Assembly (NCBI GenBank): GCA_001770785.1
Contig: MERZ01000339.1
Location: 11,553-34,701, forward strand
Length of the DNA: 23,149 nt
Source: Burkholderiales bacterium RIFCSPHIGHO2_12_FULL_61_11
GTDB taxonomy: Bacteria > Pseudomonadota > Gammaproteobacteria > Burkholderiales > Burkholderiaceae_C
Direction of reading: 5' to 3'
The notes under the pieces are model-generated. The model saw only the letters and a list, made by a program, of their open reading frames with translations. It was not told the DNA's origin and ran no database searches. Of the stretch, positions 7,703-17,348 are shown one piece after another. Within the stretch, counting starts at the first letter, position 1, and the number at the start of each line of letters is the position of its first letter. Made by a program: the position numbers and the translations under genes.

Positions 7703-8870
7703 CCTGGCCCAATGGCTCCAGACGCTATCCCCCGAGTTGAGTTATTTCAGGGTATTTCAGTACCTGACTTTGCGCGCCGTGATGGCTGCAGTCACGGCAC
7801 TGCTGATAGGGCTGATCGCCGGCCCCTTCGTGATTCGCCGACTGATTGCGCTCAAGATTGGCCAGCCCATCCGCGAATACGCGATGCAGACGCACTTGAG
7901 CAAAAGCGGTACGCCCACCATGGGGGGCGTTCTGATCCTGTTTTCCATTGCGATTTCGACGCTTCTATGGGCCGATTTGCACAACCGTTTTGTCTGGATT
8001 GTGCTGCTCGTCACCTTGGGGTTCGGCACCATCGGCTGGGCTGACGACTGGCGCAAAGTCGTGCTCAAGGATCCGGAAGGCATGCGCTCGCGTGAAAAAT
8101 ATCTCTGGCAATCCCTGATTGGCCTGGTGGCCGCTCTGTACCTGGTGTTCAGCATCTCGGAGAACTCCAACCTGCGGGTGCTTGAACTGTTCTTCAGCTG
8201 GGTGCAGTCGGGTTTTGATGTCGATCTACCGCCCAAAGCCGGATTGCTGGTGCCTTTCATGAAAGAAGTCAGCTATCCGCTTGGCGTGATCGGCTTTGTG
8301 ATCCTGACTTACCTGGTGATTGTGGGTTCGAGCAACGCTGTCAACCTGACGGACGGGCTCGATGGGCTGGCCATCATGCCGGTGGTCATGGTGGGTTCTT
8401 CGCTGGGTGTGTTTGCTTATGTGACCGGCAGCGCCGTCTATTCCAAGTATCTTTTCTTTCCGCACATTCCGGGCTCCGGCGAACTGCTGGTATTTTGTTC
8501 CGCCATGGCAGGCGCCGGGCTGGCCTTCCTGTGGTTCAACACGCATCCCGCCCAGGTGTTCATGGGCGATGTCGGTGCGCTGGCGCTGGGCGCCGCGCTG
8601 GGCACCGTCGCGGTCATCGTGCGGCAGGAAATTGTGCTGGCCATCATGGGCGGCATTTTTGTCGTTGAAGCGCTTTCGGTGATGCTGCAGGTGACTTACT
8701 TCAAATACACCAAGAAGCGCTACGGTCAGGGGCGGCGCGTTCTCAAGATGGCTCCGCTGCATCACCACTTCGAAAAAAGTGGCTGGAAGGAAACGCAGGT
8801 GGTGGTTCGCTTCTGGATTATCACCATGCTGCTGTGTCTGGTCGGTCTTTCAACGCTCAAACTGAGATGA
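7692..8870 (+). CDS. mraY: Phospho-N-acetylmuramoyl-pentapeptide-transferase MraY
   Basis: A 392-residue polytopic membrane enzyme (about ten helices) that transfers phospho-MurNAc-pentapeptide to undecaprenyl phosphate, making lipid I. Seen: the Asp pair in GWADDW (D118, D119), the [10 protein letters not shown] motif, and the [19 protein letters not shown] block. I chose ATG 7692 (MLLSLAQW) because AAGGA (7679-7683) lies eight nt upstream and the length then equals the family norm; ATG 7683, which would add three residues, abuts the same purine run and has no usable spacing. It overlaps murF by 11 bp and murD by 4 bp. Confidence 0.95.
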   Translation: MLLSLAQWLQTLSPELSYFRVFQYLTLRAVMAAVTALLIGLIAGPFVIRRLIALKIGQPIREYAMQTHLSKSGTPTMGGVLILFSIAISTLLWADLHNRFVWIVLLVTLGFGTIGWADDWRKVVLKDPEGMRSREKYLWQSLIGLVAALYLVFSISENSNLRVLELFFSWVQSGFDVDLPPKAGLLVPFMKEVSYPLGVIGFVILTYLVIVGSSNAVNLTDGLDGLAIMPVVMVGSSLGVFAYVTGSAVYSKYLFFPHIPGSGELLVFCSAMAGAGLAFLWFNTHPAQVFMGDVGALALGAALGTVAVIVRQEIVLAIMGGIFVVEALSVMLQVTYFKYTKKRYGQGRRVLKMAPLHHHFEKSGWKETQVVVRFWIITMLLCLVGLSTLKLR

Positions 8871-10390
8871 AACAGCTGGCCCAAAAAAATATTCTCGTGC
8901 TGGGGCTGGGCGCTTCGGGCCTGGCGCTGGCGCGTTGGTGCGCGCGCTGCGGCGCGCAGGTCACGGTGGCTGATACACGCGCCGTGCCGCCGCAGCTCGA
9001 AGCATTGCAAGACAGCGTCACGGCGGCAACGTTCATCAACGCCGAGATGAGCGAAGCCCTGTTGGCTGGCGCTGCATTCGACCTGGTGCTGAAAAGCCCG
9101 GGCTTGTCGCCCGCATCGGTGGCCGGTGTGATCAGTGCCGCGCAAGCTCGGGGAATCGCGCGCGGCAACGAACTGAGCCTGTTCGCGCAGGCGCTGGCTG
9201 AGCTGAAGGAGGATCAGGCCTATACGCCTCAGGTCATCGGCATCACCGGCACCAATGGCAAGACCACCGTGACCTCACTGACCGGTCAGCTGGTGCAATG
9301 CGCCGGCAAATCAGTGGCCGTGGCGGGCAATATCGGCCCCACGCTGCTCGACACCCTGGCGGAAAAGCTGGATGAAAAGCGCCGCGGCCAAGCCTTGCCA
9401 GAGGTCTGGGTGCTGGAGCTATCGAGCTTCCAACTAGACGGCGTTGACAACTTTGAGCCCACTGTGGCGACGGTCCTCAACGTGACGCAGGATCACCTGG
9501 ACTGGCATGGCACCCTGTCCGCCTACATCGCCGCCAAGGCGAATGTGTATGGCCGCAGCGGCCTCATGCTGCTCAATCGGGACGATCCCTTGGTGATGGC
9601 GGCAATCCCTCAGCCGATGCCGCTGATGCCGCGGACAAAAGCCAAGCCGGTGCGTGCGTACCTGACTTTCGGCAGCGACGAGCCGCGGCGCCCGGGCGAC
9701 TATGGCATTGAAACGGTCAATGGCATGGCGTGGCTGGTACGCGCAGCGCAGGCTGATGAGACGATCAAGCGTCGCAAGGACGAAGAGGTCGTGCTGTACA
9801 TCCAGCGCCTGATGCCGATGGAGGCCCTGCGTATTCGCGGCCGCCACAATGCGACCAATGCCCTGGCCGCGCTCGCTCTTGCGGTGGCGGCGGGTTGCCC
9901 GCTTGCCCCGATGTTGCATGGTCTGCGCGACTACCGGGGCGAGCCGCATCGACTGGAATCAGTGGCCATTGTCAACGGCGTCGAATATTTTGATGACAGC
10001 AAGGGCACCAACGTGGGTGCCACGGCTGCAGCGCTGGCGGGCCTGGGAACGGAGCGCAAGCTGGTGCTGATATTGGGTGGCGAAGGCAAGGGGCAGGACT
10101 TCTCGCCGCTGGCCGAGCCCGTCTCGCGCTATGCCCGAGCCGTGGTGCTGATCGGACGCGACGCGCCCCTCATCCGCTCGGCATTGCAGGCCAGTGGTGT
10201 TGCGCTGCTGGAGGCCGCCTCCATGCAGGAAGCTGTGACCCTTGCCGCGCAGCAGGCGGACAGCGGCGACGCCGTATTGATGTCGCCAGCCTGTGCCAGC
10301 TTTGACATGTTTGACAACTACAAGCAGCGTGCGCAGGTCTTTTGTGAAGCAGTGCAGGCGATGGCCCAGGAACAGGGGGCGGTACTGTGA
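8867..10390 (+). CDS. murD: UDP-MurNAc-L-Ala:D-glutamate ligase MurD
   Basis: A 507-residue Mur ligase adding D-Glu to UDP-MurNAc-L-Ala. The N-terminal Rossmann motif is [14 protein letters not shown] (11-24), the ATP loop TGTNGKTT is at 127-134, and [13 protein letters not shown] and [10 protein letters not shown] are family motifs. It is about 70 residues longer than E. coli MurD (438). Much of the excess appears to lie in the middle, around the [13 protein letters not shown] and [12 protein letters not shown] segments, and longer MurD seems common in this family. The start ATG 8867 overlaps the mraY stop (ATGA); the ribosome site is weak, so translation is probably coupled. Confidence 0.96.
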   Translation: MKQLAQKNILVLGLGASGLALARWCARCGAQVTVADTRAVPPQLEALQDSVTAATFINAEMSEALLAGAAFDLVLKSPGLSPASVAGVISAAQARGIARGNELSLFAQALAELKEDQAYTPQVIGITGTNGKTTVTSLTGQLVQCAGKSVAVAGNIGPTLLDTLAEKLDEKRRGQALPEVWVLELSSFQLDGVDNFEPTVATVLNVTQDHLDWHGTLSAYIAAKANVYGRSGLMLLNRDDPLVMAAIPQPMPLMPRTKAKPVRAYLTFGSDEPRRPGDYGIETVNGMAWLVRAAQADETIKRRKDEEVVLYIQRLMPMEALRIRGRHNATNALAALALAVAAGCPLAPMLHGLRDYRGEPHRLESVAIVNGVEYFDDSKGTNVGATAAALAGLGTERKLVLILGGEGKGQDFSPLAEPVSRYARAVVLIGRDAPLIRSALQASGVALLEAASMQEAVTLAAQQADSGDAVLMSPACASFDMFDNYKQRAQVFCEAVQAMAQEQGAVL

Positions 10391-11643
10391 CGGCTACATC
10401 AGGTCTTTTCGGCTGGTTCTCCGGGGTTGGCAAAGCCGCCGCGGAAGTTCTGCCAGTCCGGCTGGGTGGCCAGAGCCTGCCCGGAACGCTGGCGACACCC
10501 CCTGTGCGAATGGCCGGCTTTGATAAAGCCCTGGTCTGGGTCACGGTGGCTTTGCTGATGTGGGGGCTGGTCATGGTGTATTCGGCAACGATTGCGATGC
10601 CTGACAACCCGAAATTTGCACGCTACGCGACCACCCATTTCCTGCTGCGTCACGTGCTGTCGCTGGCAGTGGCTTTCGTTGTGGCGGTGCTGGTGTTTCA
10701 GGTTCCCATGGCAACCTGGGAAAAACTGGCGCCCTGGCTGTTTGTCGCGTCTCTGGTGCTGCTGATGCTGGTGCTCGTGCCCTACATTGGCAAGGGTGTG
10801 AATGGTGCGCGCCGCTGGATTTCGCTGGGGATCATGAACTTCCAGCCCTCCGAACTCGCCAAATTCGCGGTGCTTCTGTATGCGGCCGATTACATGGTCC
10901 GCAAAATGGAAGTGAAGGAACGCTTCTTTCGCGCCGTGCTGCCCATGGCGGCAGCGATTGCGATCGTGGGCTTGCTGCTGCTCGCTGAACCCGATATGGG
11001 CGCTTTCATGGTGATCTCGGTCATCGCCATGGGAATTCTCTTTTTGGGTGGCGTGAATGCCCGCATGTTCTTTGTGATCGCGACCGTGGTGGTGGTCGCT
11101 TTTGGTGTGATGGTGATGCTCAGCGAGTGGCGGCGCGAACGGATTTTTGCCTATCTGGACCCCTGGAGTGACAAATATTCCCTGGGCAAGGGTTACCAGT
11201 TGACCCACTCACTGATTGCCTTCGGCCGCGGGGAGATTTTTGGCGTGGGCCTGGGCGGCAGCATTGAAAAACTTCACTGGCTGCCTGAAGCGCATACCGA
11301 CTTCCTGATGGCCGTGATTGGCGAGGAATTCGGGCTGCTGGGCGTGCTGCTGGTGATTGGCCTGTTTCTGTGGATGACGCGCCGCATCATGCACATCGGC
11401 CGCCAGGCGATTGCGCTCGACCGCTTGTTTGCCGGGCTGGTGGCCCAAGGTGTCGGCGTCTGGATCGGTTTCCAGACCTTTATCAACATAGGCGTGAATC
11501 TGGGCGCCTTGCCCACCAAGGGCTTGACCCTGCCCCTGATGAGCTACGGGGGCTCGGCGATTCTGATGAACCTGATTTCTCTGGCGGTCGTCCTGAGAAT
11601 CGACTACGAGAACCGCGTTCTCATGCGCGGAGGGCGTGTATGA
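10387..11643 (+). CDS. ftsW: Septal peptidoglycan glycosyltransferase FtsW (SEDS family)
   Basis: A 418-residue polytopic inner-membrane protein with about ten predicted helices after a ~45-residue cytoplasmic N-terminus. SEDS signatures are visible: [12 protein letters not shown] followed by [37 protein letters not shown], and the C-terminal [19 protein letters not shown]. It polymerises lipid II into glycan strands with FtsI. The start is GTG 10387, overlapping the murD stop (GTGA), with AGGGGGC upstream; a later ATG (10510, MAGFDKAL) would remove the soluble N-terminus and is less likely. The end overlaps murG. Confidence 0.96.
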   Translation: MTATSGLFGWFSGVGKAAAEVLPVRLGGQSLPGTLATPPVRMAGFDKALVWVTVALLMWGLVMVYSATIAMPDNPKFARYATTHFLLRHVLSLAVAFVVAVLVFQVPMATWEKLAPWLFVASLVLLMLVLVPYIGKGVNGARRWISLGIMNFQPSELAKFAVLLYAADYMVRKMEVKERFFRAVLPMAAAIAIVGLLLLAEPDMGAFMVISVIAMGILFLGGVNARMFFVIATVVVVAFGVMVMLSEWRRERIFAYLDPWSDKYSLGKGYQLTHSLIAFGRGEIFGVGLGGSIEKLHWLPEAHTDFLMAVIGEEFGLLGVLLVIGLFLWMTRRIMHIGRQAIALDRLFAGLVAQGVGVWIGFQTFINIGVNLGALPTKGLTLPLMSYGGSAILMNLISLAVVLRIDYENRVLMRGGRV

Positions 11644-12722
11644 GCGGGCAGCATTGCGCACTCATCATGGCCGGCGGCACCGGCGGTCACATCTTTCCGG
11701 GGCTGGCCGTGGCGCAAGCCTTGCGCGAGCGCGGCTGGCGCGTGCACTGGCTGGGCGGCCGGGGCAGCGTCGGTCATCCCAGCATGGAAAGTCAGCTGGT
11801 GCCGCCGCGCGGTTTTGCTTTCGAGTCGATTGATTTCTCCGGTGTGCGCGGCAAAGGCCTGGTGACGCTGGCGCTATTGCCGCTGCGCCTGCTCAAGGCC
11901 TTTTGGCAAAGCATCCGGGTTATCAGGCGCGTCAAGCCCGATGTAGTGGTGGGTCTGGGCGGCTACATCAGCTTTCCGGCTGGCATGATGAGTGTGCTGC
12001 TGGGCAAGCCGCTGGTGCTGCACGAGCAAAACTCCGTGGCAGGCCTGGTCAACAGGGTGCTGGCTGGCGTGGCCGACCGCGTCTTTACGGCCTTTCCCGG
12101 CGTGTTCAAGAAAGCCGAGTGGATTGGCAACCCCTTGCGCCCCGCTTTTACCCGCCAGCCTGATCCCGCGGCGCGTTTTGCCGGTCGCAGCGGGCCGCTC
12201 AAGCTGCTGGTGGTGGGGGGCAGTTTGGGTGCCAAGGCCTTGAATGAACTGGTGCCCAAGGCCCTTGCGCTGATCCCGGCGGATCAACGCCCACGGGTCA
12301 CGCATCAAAGTGGCGCCCATCAGATTGAGGCGCTGCGCGCCCATTACGAAGCCGCAGGCGTGCAGGCTGAACTCACGCCCTTCATTGAAGACACCGCCCA
12401 GGCCTTTGCCGATGCCGACCTGATCATCTGCCGCGCAGGCGCCAGCACGGTGACCGAGATTGCCGCCGTGGGCGCTGCGGCGCTGTTTGTGCCATTTCCG
12501 GCTGCCGTGGATGACCACCAAACCCGCAATGCCAGCTTTCTGGTGGAAAGCGGCGGCGGCTGGTTGGTGCAGCAGCGCGACCTGACAGCCTCAATGCTGG
12601 CCGAAATGCTACAAAAAACAGAGCGTACTGCGCTTGTCCAACGGGCGTTACAAGCCAAACTTATGCAAAAAACAGATGCCACGGCGCGTGTCGTGGCTGC
12701 TTGCGAGGAGCTTGCGACATGA
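11640..12722 (+). CDS. murG: UDP-GlcNAc:lipid I N-acetylglucosaminyltransferase MurG
   Basis: A 360-residue GT-B fold enzyme that converts lipid I to lipid II on the inner face of the membrane. The glycine-rich [10 protein letters not shown] is at 12-21; other motifs are [38 protein letters not shown], and the UDP-GlcNAc-binding [12 protein letters not shown] and [10 protein letters not shown]. The start ATG 11640 has GGAGGG (11629-11634) five nt upstream and overlaps the ftsW stop (ATGA). The last ~35 codons include an AT-richer stretch (12606-12676) with CTA and AAA codons unlike the rest of the gene, which shares a 13-mer with aroE. Confidence 0.97.
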   Translation: MSGQHCALIMAGGTGGHIFPGLAVAQALRERGWRVHWLGGRGSVGHPSMESQLVPPRGFAFESIDFSGVRGKGLVTLALLPLRLLKAFWQSIRVIRRVKPDVVVGLGGYISFPAGMMSVLLGKPLVLHEQNSVAGLVNRVLAGVADRVFTAFPGVFKKAEWIGNPLRPAFTRQPDPAARFAGRSGPLKLLVVGGSLGAKALNELVPKALALIPADQRPRVTHQSGAHQIEALRAHYEAAGVQAELTPFIEDTAQAFADADLIICRAGASTVTEIAAVGAAALFVPFPAAVDDHQTRNASFLVESGGGWLVQQRDLTASMLAEMLQKTERTALVQRALQAKLMQKTDATARVVAACEELAT

Positions 12723-14146
12723 AGCATGCCATTAAACACATTCACTTCATCGGACTGGGCGGCGCGGGCATGTCAGGCATTGCCGAAGTCCTGCACAACC
12801 TTGGTTATGTCATTTCAGGCTCTGACCTGTCGGACAGCGCCGTGCTGCGGCGCCTGGCCAGGCTCGGCATCAGGACCTTTATCGGGCACGCGGCCAGCAA
12901 CCTGGTGACGGTCGATGCGGTGGTGACGTCAACCGCCGTGCAGGCGGACAACCCTGAAGTGCTTGCGGCGCGCGAAAAGCGCATTCCCGTGGTACCGCGC
13001 GCCCTGATGCTGGCCGAGCTGATGCGCCTGAAACAAGGAATTGCCATTGCCGGCACCCATGGCAAAACCACCACCACCAGCCTGGTGGCCAGCGTGTTGG
13101 CCGAAGGCGGCCTGGACCCTACGTTTGTCATCGGCGGGCGGCTCAACAGCGCCGGTGCCAACGCCAAACTCGGTTCGGGCGACTACATCGTGGTGGAAGC
13201 CGATGAATCAGACGCGTCCTTCCTGAACCTGTCGCCCGTGATGGCTGTAGTGACCAATATCGATGCCGACCATATGGAAACCTATGGGCACGATTTTGGT
13301 AACCTCAAAAAGGCCTTTGTCGATTTTCTGCACCGCATGCCCTTTTATGGCACGGCGATCTTGTGCACCGATGATCCGGCTGTGCGGGACATCGTGCCGC
13401 AGGTCTCCTGTCCCATTACGAGTTACGGTTTTGGCGAAGATGCCGAAGTTCGCGCGGTCAATGTGCGCGCCGTGGGTGCACAAATGCACTTCACCGCGCA
13501 GCGGCGTAATGGCGTCACGCTGCCCGATCTGGACATCGTGCTCAACCTCGCGGGCGAGCACAACGTGCTCAATGCCCTGTCGGCCATTGCGGTGGCGGTG
13601 GAACTCAATGTGCCAGACGCCGCCGTGCAGAAAGCGCTGGCTGAATTCAAGGGTGTGGGCCGGCGCTTTCAGAGTTATGGCGACTTGACAGTAAGGGGCG
13701 GGGGACATTTCACCGTGATCGAGGACTACGGCCACCATCCTGTCGAAGTGGCCGCCACACTGGCCGCTGCGCGCGGCGCTTTCCCCGGCCGACGCTTGAT
13801 GCTGGCGTTCCAGCCGCACCGCTACACACGCACACGCGACTGCTTTGAGGATTTTGTCAAAGTCATCGGTCGGGCCGATGCCGTCTTGCTGACCGAAGTC
13901 TATGCCGCAGGCGAAGCACCCATCGTGGCGGCTGACGGCCGCACCCTGGCGCGTGCCTTGCGCGTGGCGGGCAAGGTGGAGCCGGTGTTTGTTGATGAGA
14001 TAGACGACATGCCGCAAGCCATCCTGGACAACGCGCGTGCCGGCGATGTGGTCATTTGCATGGGTGCCGGCTCCATCGGTCAAGTGCCCGGGAAAGTCGT
14101 TGACATGCTGGACGCAACACGGCACAGCATGCCTGCCGGACATTGA
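12719..14146 (+). CDS. murC: UDP-N-acetylmuramate:L-alanine ligase MurC
   Basis: A 475-residue Mur ligase that starts the stem peptide by joining L-Ala to UDP-MurNAc. The N-terminal nucleotide-sugar motif [15 protein letters not shown] is at 9-23, the ATP loop [10 protein letters not shown] at 111-120, and [30 protein letters not shown] and DYGHHPVEV follow, all typical of MurC. The start ATG 12719 overlaps the murG stop (ATGA), with GAGGAG (12705-12710) eight nt upstream. Its stop is two bases before the ddl start. Confidence 0.97.
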   Translation: MKHAIKHIHFIGLGGAGMSGIAEVLHNLGYVISGSDLSDSAVLRRLARLGIRTFIGHAASNLVTVDAVVTSTAVQADNPEVLAAREKRIPVVPRALMLAELMRLKQGIAIAGTHGKTTTTSLVASVLAEGGLDPTFVIGGRLNSAGANAKLGSGDYIVVEADESDASFLNLSPVMAVVTNIDADHMETYGHDFGNLKKAFVDFLHRMPFYGTAILCTDDPAVRDIVPQVSCPITSYGFGEDAEVRAVNVRAVGAQMHFTAQRRNGVTLPDLDIVLNLAGEHNVLNALSAIAVAVELNVPDAAVQKALAEFKGVGRRFQSYGDLTVRGGGHFTVIEDYGHHPVEVAATLAAARGAFPGRRLMLAFQPHRYTRTRDCFEDFVKVIGRADAVLLTEVYAAGEAPIVAADGRTLARALRVAGKVEPVFVDEIDDMPQAILDNARAGDVVICMGAGSIGQVPGKVVDMLDATRHSMPAGH

Positions 14147-14148
14147 CC

Positions 14149-15135
14149 ATGAGCCAGAACCCCTTGAATTTTGGAAAAGTAGCCGTCCTCATGGGCGGGC
14201 TGTCAGCCGAGCGTGAAATTTCGCTGATGTCGGGGCGTGGCGTGTTGCAGGCACTGCGCTCGCGCGGCGTGGACGCCCACGCGTTTGATCCCGCCGAACG
14301 CGACATCAGCGAGGTGAAAAAAGAGGGCTTTGCGCGCTGCTTTATTGCGCTGCATGGCCGATTTGGCGAAGACGGCACCGTGCAGGGCGCGCTGGAACTG
14401 CTGGGCATTCCCTACACGGGTTCCGGCGTCATGGCTTCGAGCATGGCGATTGACAAAGTCATGACCAAGCGCGTGCTATTCGCGGAGGGCTTGCCCACCC
14501 CTGGCTATGTGTTGCTCCAGCGGGATGCGCAGGGTGCTTATGGCGGCGCCGACATCAACGCCATCCCCGGCCGGCTCGGTTTGCCGTTGATTGTCAAGCC
14601 CTCGCGCGAAGGCTCCTCCCTTGGCTTGACGAAAGTGACCGAACGGGCCGGCCTCGCCGAGGCGATTGTGCAGGCTGCCAAGCTGGATGCCGACATCCTG
14701 TGCGAGCAATTCATCAGTGGCGATGAAGTGACCTGCCCGGTGCTCGGAACTGGTGCCGATGCGCGTGCCCTGCCGGTGATCCGCATCGTGGCACCTGACG
14801 GCAACTACGATTACCAGAACAAATACTTCACCGACACCACGCAGTACCTGGTGCCTTGCGGACTGCCCGAGGGGGAAGAGGCCGTCATTCAGCAGCTGGC
14901 GCTGCAAGCCTTTCGCACACTCAATTGCCGCGGCTGGGCGCGCGTCGACGTGATGATTGACCAGGCCACACGCAAGCCCTACCTGCTTGAAATCAACACC
15001 TCGCCCGGCATGACGGGGCACTCCCTGGTTCCCATGTCTGCGCGGGCCGCGGGCATCGCCTATGAAGATCTCTGCATCGAGGTGCTCAAGACTGCCGCGC
15101 TCGATTATCAACAACACAGTGGAGCCGCACCTTGA
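14149..15135 (+). CDS. ddl: D-alanine--D-alanine ligase
   Basis: A 328-residue ATP-grasp ligase (DdlB type) that makes the D-Ala-D-Ala dipeptide used by MurF. Seen: [17 protein letters not shown] (13-29) with the substrate-binding Glu, [23 protein letters not shown], and the metal-binding end [16 protein letters not shown] chose ATG 14149 (MSQNPLNF); a TTG at 14143 overlapping the murC stop would add two residues. Only a short GGA (14138-14140) serves as ribosome site, so coupling to murC is likely. Its TGA overlaps the ftsQ start. Confidence 0.95.
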   Translation: MSQNPLNFGKVAVLMGGLSAEREISLMSGRGVLQALRSRGVDAHAFDPAERDISEVKKEGFARCFIALHGRFGEDGTVQGALELLGIPYTGSGVMASSMAIDKVMTKRVLFAEGLPTPGYVLLQRDAQGAYGGADINAIPGRLGLPLIVKPSREGSSLGLTKVTERAGLAEAIVQAAKLDADILCEQFISGDEVTCPVLGTGADARALPVIRIVAPDGNYDYQNKYFTDTTQYLVPCGLPEGEEAVIQQLALQAFRTLNCRGWARVDVMIDQATRKPYLLEINTSPGMTGHSLVPMSARAAGIAYEDLCIEVLKTAALDYQQHSGAAP

Positions 15136-15956
15136 GCCGCACCCTGCCACTGCCAAAGCGCGCGTCACAGCGACTGCCCCTGCCGTTGCCGCCGGACGTC
15201 AAGCTGATGAACACCTTGGCGGCAGTGCTTGGCGGGGTATTTGCTGTCATGGTGCTGGCGCTGGCCGTTGCGTGGTTGATGCGCCAGTCGCTGTTCAGTC
15301 TGAACGCCATTCATGTGCAGGGCGATTTGACGCACAACAATGCCGTCACCCTGCGCGCCAACGTCGCCCCCAAACTGGCTGGCAATTTCCTGACGGTGGA
15401 CCTGGAATCCGCGCGCGCGGCTTTCGAGACGGTGCCCTGGGTTCGCCGGGCCGTGGTCCAGCGCGAGTTTCCGAACCGGCTGAAAGTGGTCCTGCAGGAA
15501 CACCAGGCCATTGCCTACTGGGGGCCGGAAGGCGATGCGCGGCTGGTCAACAGCTTTGGCGAAGTATTTGAGGCCAACCAGGGCGATGTGGAAAGCGAAG
15601 ACCTGCCGCTGCTCAATGGGCCGACCGGAAAGGCCCCGCTGGTGCTTCAGGCTTACCAGCGGTTGTCACCGATGTTTGAAAAGATCGACGCTGTGCTGGA
15701 ACAACTGCACATGAGTAGCCAGGGCAGCTGGCGCGCCAAACTGGACAGCGGCGCCGTGATCGAGCTGGGGCATGGCTCGCTTGATGAGCTGCAGGCGCGC
15801 GCGCGCCGCTTCATTGCCACGCTGACACAGGTTGCCTCGAGGTACGGAAGAGGACTGGAGTCTGCCGATTTGCGTTACGGCAATGGCTATGCAATCAAGC
15901 TTAGCGGCGTCACCACGGGAAGCGTCGGTGACCAGGACAGAAAAACGAAAAGGTAG
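15132..15956 (+). CDS. ftsQ: Cell division protein FtsQ
   Basis: A 274-residue bitopic division protein. A short cytoplasmic tail (1-26) with two LPLP segments precedes one membrane helix (about 27-50), then a POTRA domain (about 55-125, with [16 protein letters not shown]) and the beta domain containing [19 protein letters not shown]. It joins FtsL/FtsB to the rest of the divisome. The start is TTG 15132, overlapping the ddl stop (TTGA) and giving MSRTLPLP as in relatives; ATG 15207 lies inside the conserved VKLMN segment and would cut off most of the cytoplasmic tail. ftsA begins four bases after its stop. Confidence 0.93.
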   Translation: MSRTLPLPKRASQRLPLPLPPDVKLMNTLAAVLGGVFAVMVLALAVAWLMRQSLFSLNAIHVQGDLTHNNAVTLRANVAPKLAGNFLTVDLESARAAFETVPWVRRAVVQREFPNRLKVVLQEHQAIAYWGPEGDARLVNSFGEVFEANQGDVESEDLPLLNGPTGKAPLVLQAYQRLSPMFEKIDAVLEQLHMSSQGSWRAKLDSGAVIELGHGSLDELQARARRFIATLTQVASRYGRGLESADLRYGNGYAIKLSGVTTGSVGDQDRKTKR

Positions 15957-15960
15957 ACAG

Positions 15961-17190
15961 ATGGCCAAAGAATACAAAGAGCTGGTGGTCGGGCTGGATA
16001 TTGGAACCAGCAAGGTGATGGCCGTGGTTGCCGAGATCATGCCGGGGGGCGAGCTCAAGCTCGCGGGCCTGGGCATTGCGTCCAGCGGCGGCCTCAAGCG
16101 CGGCGTTGTGGTCAATATTGAGGCCACCGTGCAAAGCATCCAGCAAGCCCTCAAGGAAGCCGAATTGATGGCGGACTGCAAGATCGCCCGGGTCTATACC
16201 GGTATCACGGGAAGCCATATTCGCGGCATCAATTCCAGCGGCATGGTCGCGGTGAAAGACAAGGAAGTGACACAAGCCGATGTGGCACGGGTGATTGAGA
16301 CCGCCAAGGCGATCAATATCTCGACCGACCAGCGCCTGCTGCTGGTCGAACCCCAGGAGTTTGTGATCGACGGCCAGGATGTTCGCGAGCCCATCGGCAT
16401 GAGCGGCATCCGCCTGGAGGCCAAGGTGCATATCGTGACCGGCGCGCAAAGTGCCGCCGAAAACATCATCAAATGCGTGCGGCGCTGTGGCCTGGAAGTG
16501 GATCAGCTGATGCTCAACCCGCTGGCATCCAGCCTGTCGGTATTGACGCAGGACGAGCGGGACCTTGGCGTGGCGCTGGTGGACATTGGCGCCGGCACCA
16601 CCGATGTCGCCATCTTCACCGGCGGCGCGATCCGGCACACGGTAGTAATTCCGATTGCCGGCGACCTCATCACCAGCGACATCGCCATGGCGTTGCGCAC
16701 GCCCACCAAGGACGCCGAGGACATCAAGGTGGAAAGCGGCTATGCCAAGCAGTTGCTGGCCGACCCCGACACGCAGGTGGAAGTCCCCGGACTGGGTGAC
16801 CGCGGCCCCCGCATGCTCAGCAAACAAGCGTTGGCAAGCGTCATTGAAGCGCGTGTCGAGGAGATTTTCTCGCTGGTCCAGGAAAAGATACGCGACTCGG
16901 GCTACGAGGAAGTGCTGTCTTCGGGCATCGTGATTACCGGCGGCAGCGCGATGATGCCCGGCATGGTCGAGCTCGGTGAGGACATCTTCCTCAAACCCGT
17001 GCGGCGCGGCATTCCGCGCTACTCCAGCGCGCTCTCCGACATGGTGGCCCAGTCCAGGGCCGCCACGGTGATGGGACTGCTTGAAGAAGCCCGGCTGGCG
17101 CGCATGCGGGGCTACAAGGTGGCACAGAAGGCGGGCAGCGTGCACAACGCCTTCGGTCGTGTGAAAGACTGGTTTGTGGGGAATTTCTGA
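15961..17190 (+). CDS. ftsA: Cell division protein FtsA
   Basis: A 409-residue actin-like ATPase that tethers FtsZ to the membrane and recruits later division proteins. The phosphate-1 loop GLDIGTSKV is at 11-19, the 1C subdomain lies around 85-160, LVDIGAGTTDVAIF is the phosphate-2 motif and VITGGSAMMPG follows. The last ~17 residues (VHNAFGRVKDWFVGNF) form the amphipathic membrane-targeting helix. The start ATG 15961 (MAKEYKEL) has AGGTAGAC just upstream; extending to the GTG at 15832 would run deep into ftsQ and is rejected. Confidence 0.97.
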   Translation: MAKEYKELVVGLDIGTSKVMAVVAEIMPGGELKLAGLGIASSGGLKRGVVVNIEATVQSIQQALKEAELMADCKIARVYTGITGSHIRGINSSGMVAVKDKEVTQADVARVIETAKAINISTDQRLLLVEPQEFVIDGQDVREPIGMSGIRLEAKVHIVTGAQSAAENIIKCVRRCGLEVDQLMLNPLASSLSVLTQDERDLGVALVDIGAGTTDVAIFTGGAIRHTVVIPIAGDLITSDIAMALRTPTKDAEDIKVESGYAKQLLADPDTQVEVPGLGDRGPRMLSKQALASVIEARVEEIFSLVQEKIRDSGYEEVLSSGIVITGGSAMMPGMVELGEDIFLKPVRRGIPRYSSALSDMVAQSRAATVMGLLEEARLARMRGYKVAQKAGSVHNAFGRVKDWFVGNF

Positions 17191-17348
17191 TGAAAAAATC
17201 TTCAAACTTCATGGTGACCAGCTTCGTGGGCCGGCTTTCGTGGTGTCTCCATTTCGGAGGAGCCGATCCGCCTGGATGACAGGCCATGTCAAGCATGAGA
17301 ACGTTCAAGAATTTTTGGCAACTGCAACTTACAGACAGGAGGCTCCCA
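17191..17348 (+). promoter_or_regulatory. ftsZ leader (ftsA-ftsZ spacer)
   Basis: 158 bp between ftsA and ftsZ, the longest non-repeat gap inside the cluster. It contains a composite hairpin: CGGCT (17232-17236) with AGCCG (17261-17265) outside, and CTCC (17247-17250) with GGAG (17256-17259) inside. A strong ribosome site AGGAGG (17337-17342) ends it. I could not pick a convincing -35/-10 pair. The spacer may carry a dedicated ftsZ promoter or stability element, as such gaps do in other species, but that is inference. Confidence 0.35.

Noticed and set aside
11370..11639. Extended murG frame starting inside ftsW
   Set aside because: It would overlap ftsW by 270 bp; ATG 11640 has GGAGGG and gives the normal MurG N-terminus.
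15832..15960. Extended ftsA start inside ftsQ
   Set aside because: The added residues are the ftsQ sequence in another frame; ATG 15961 matches FtsA.
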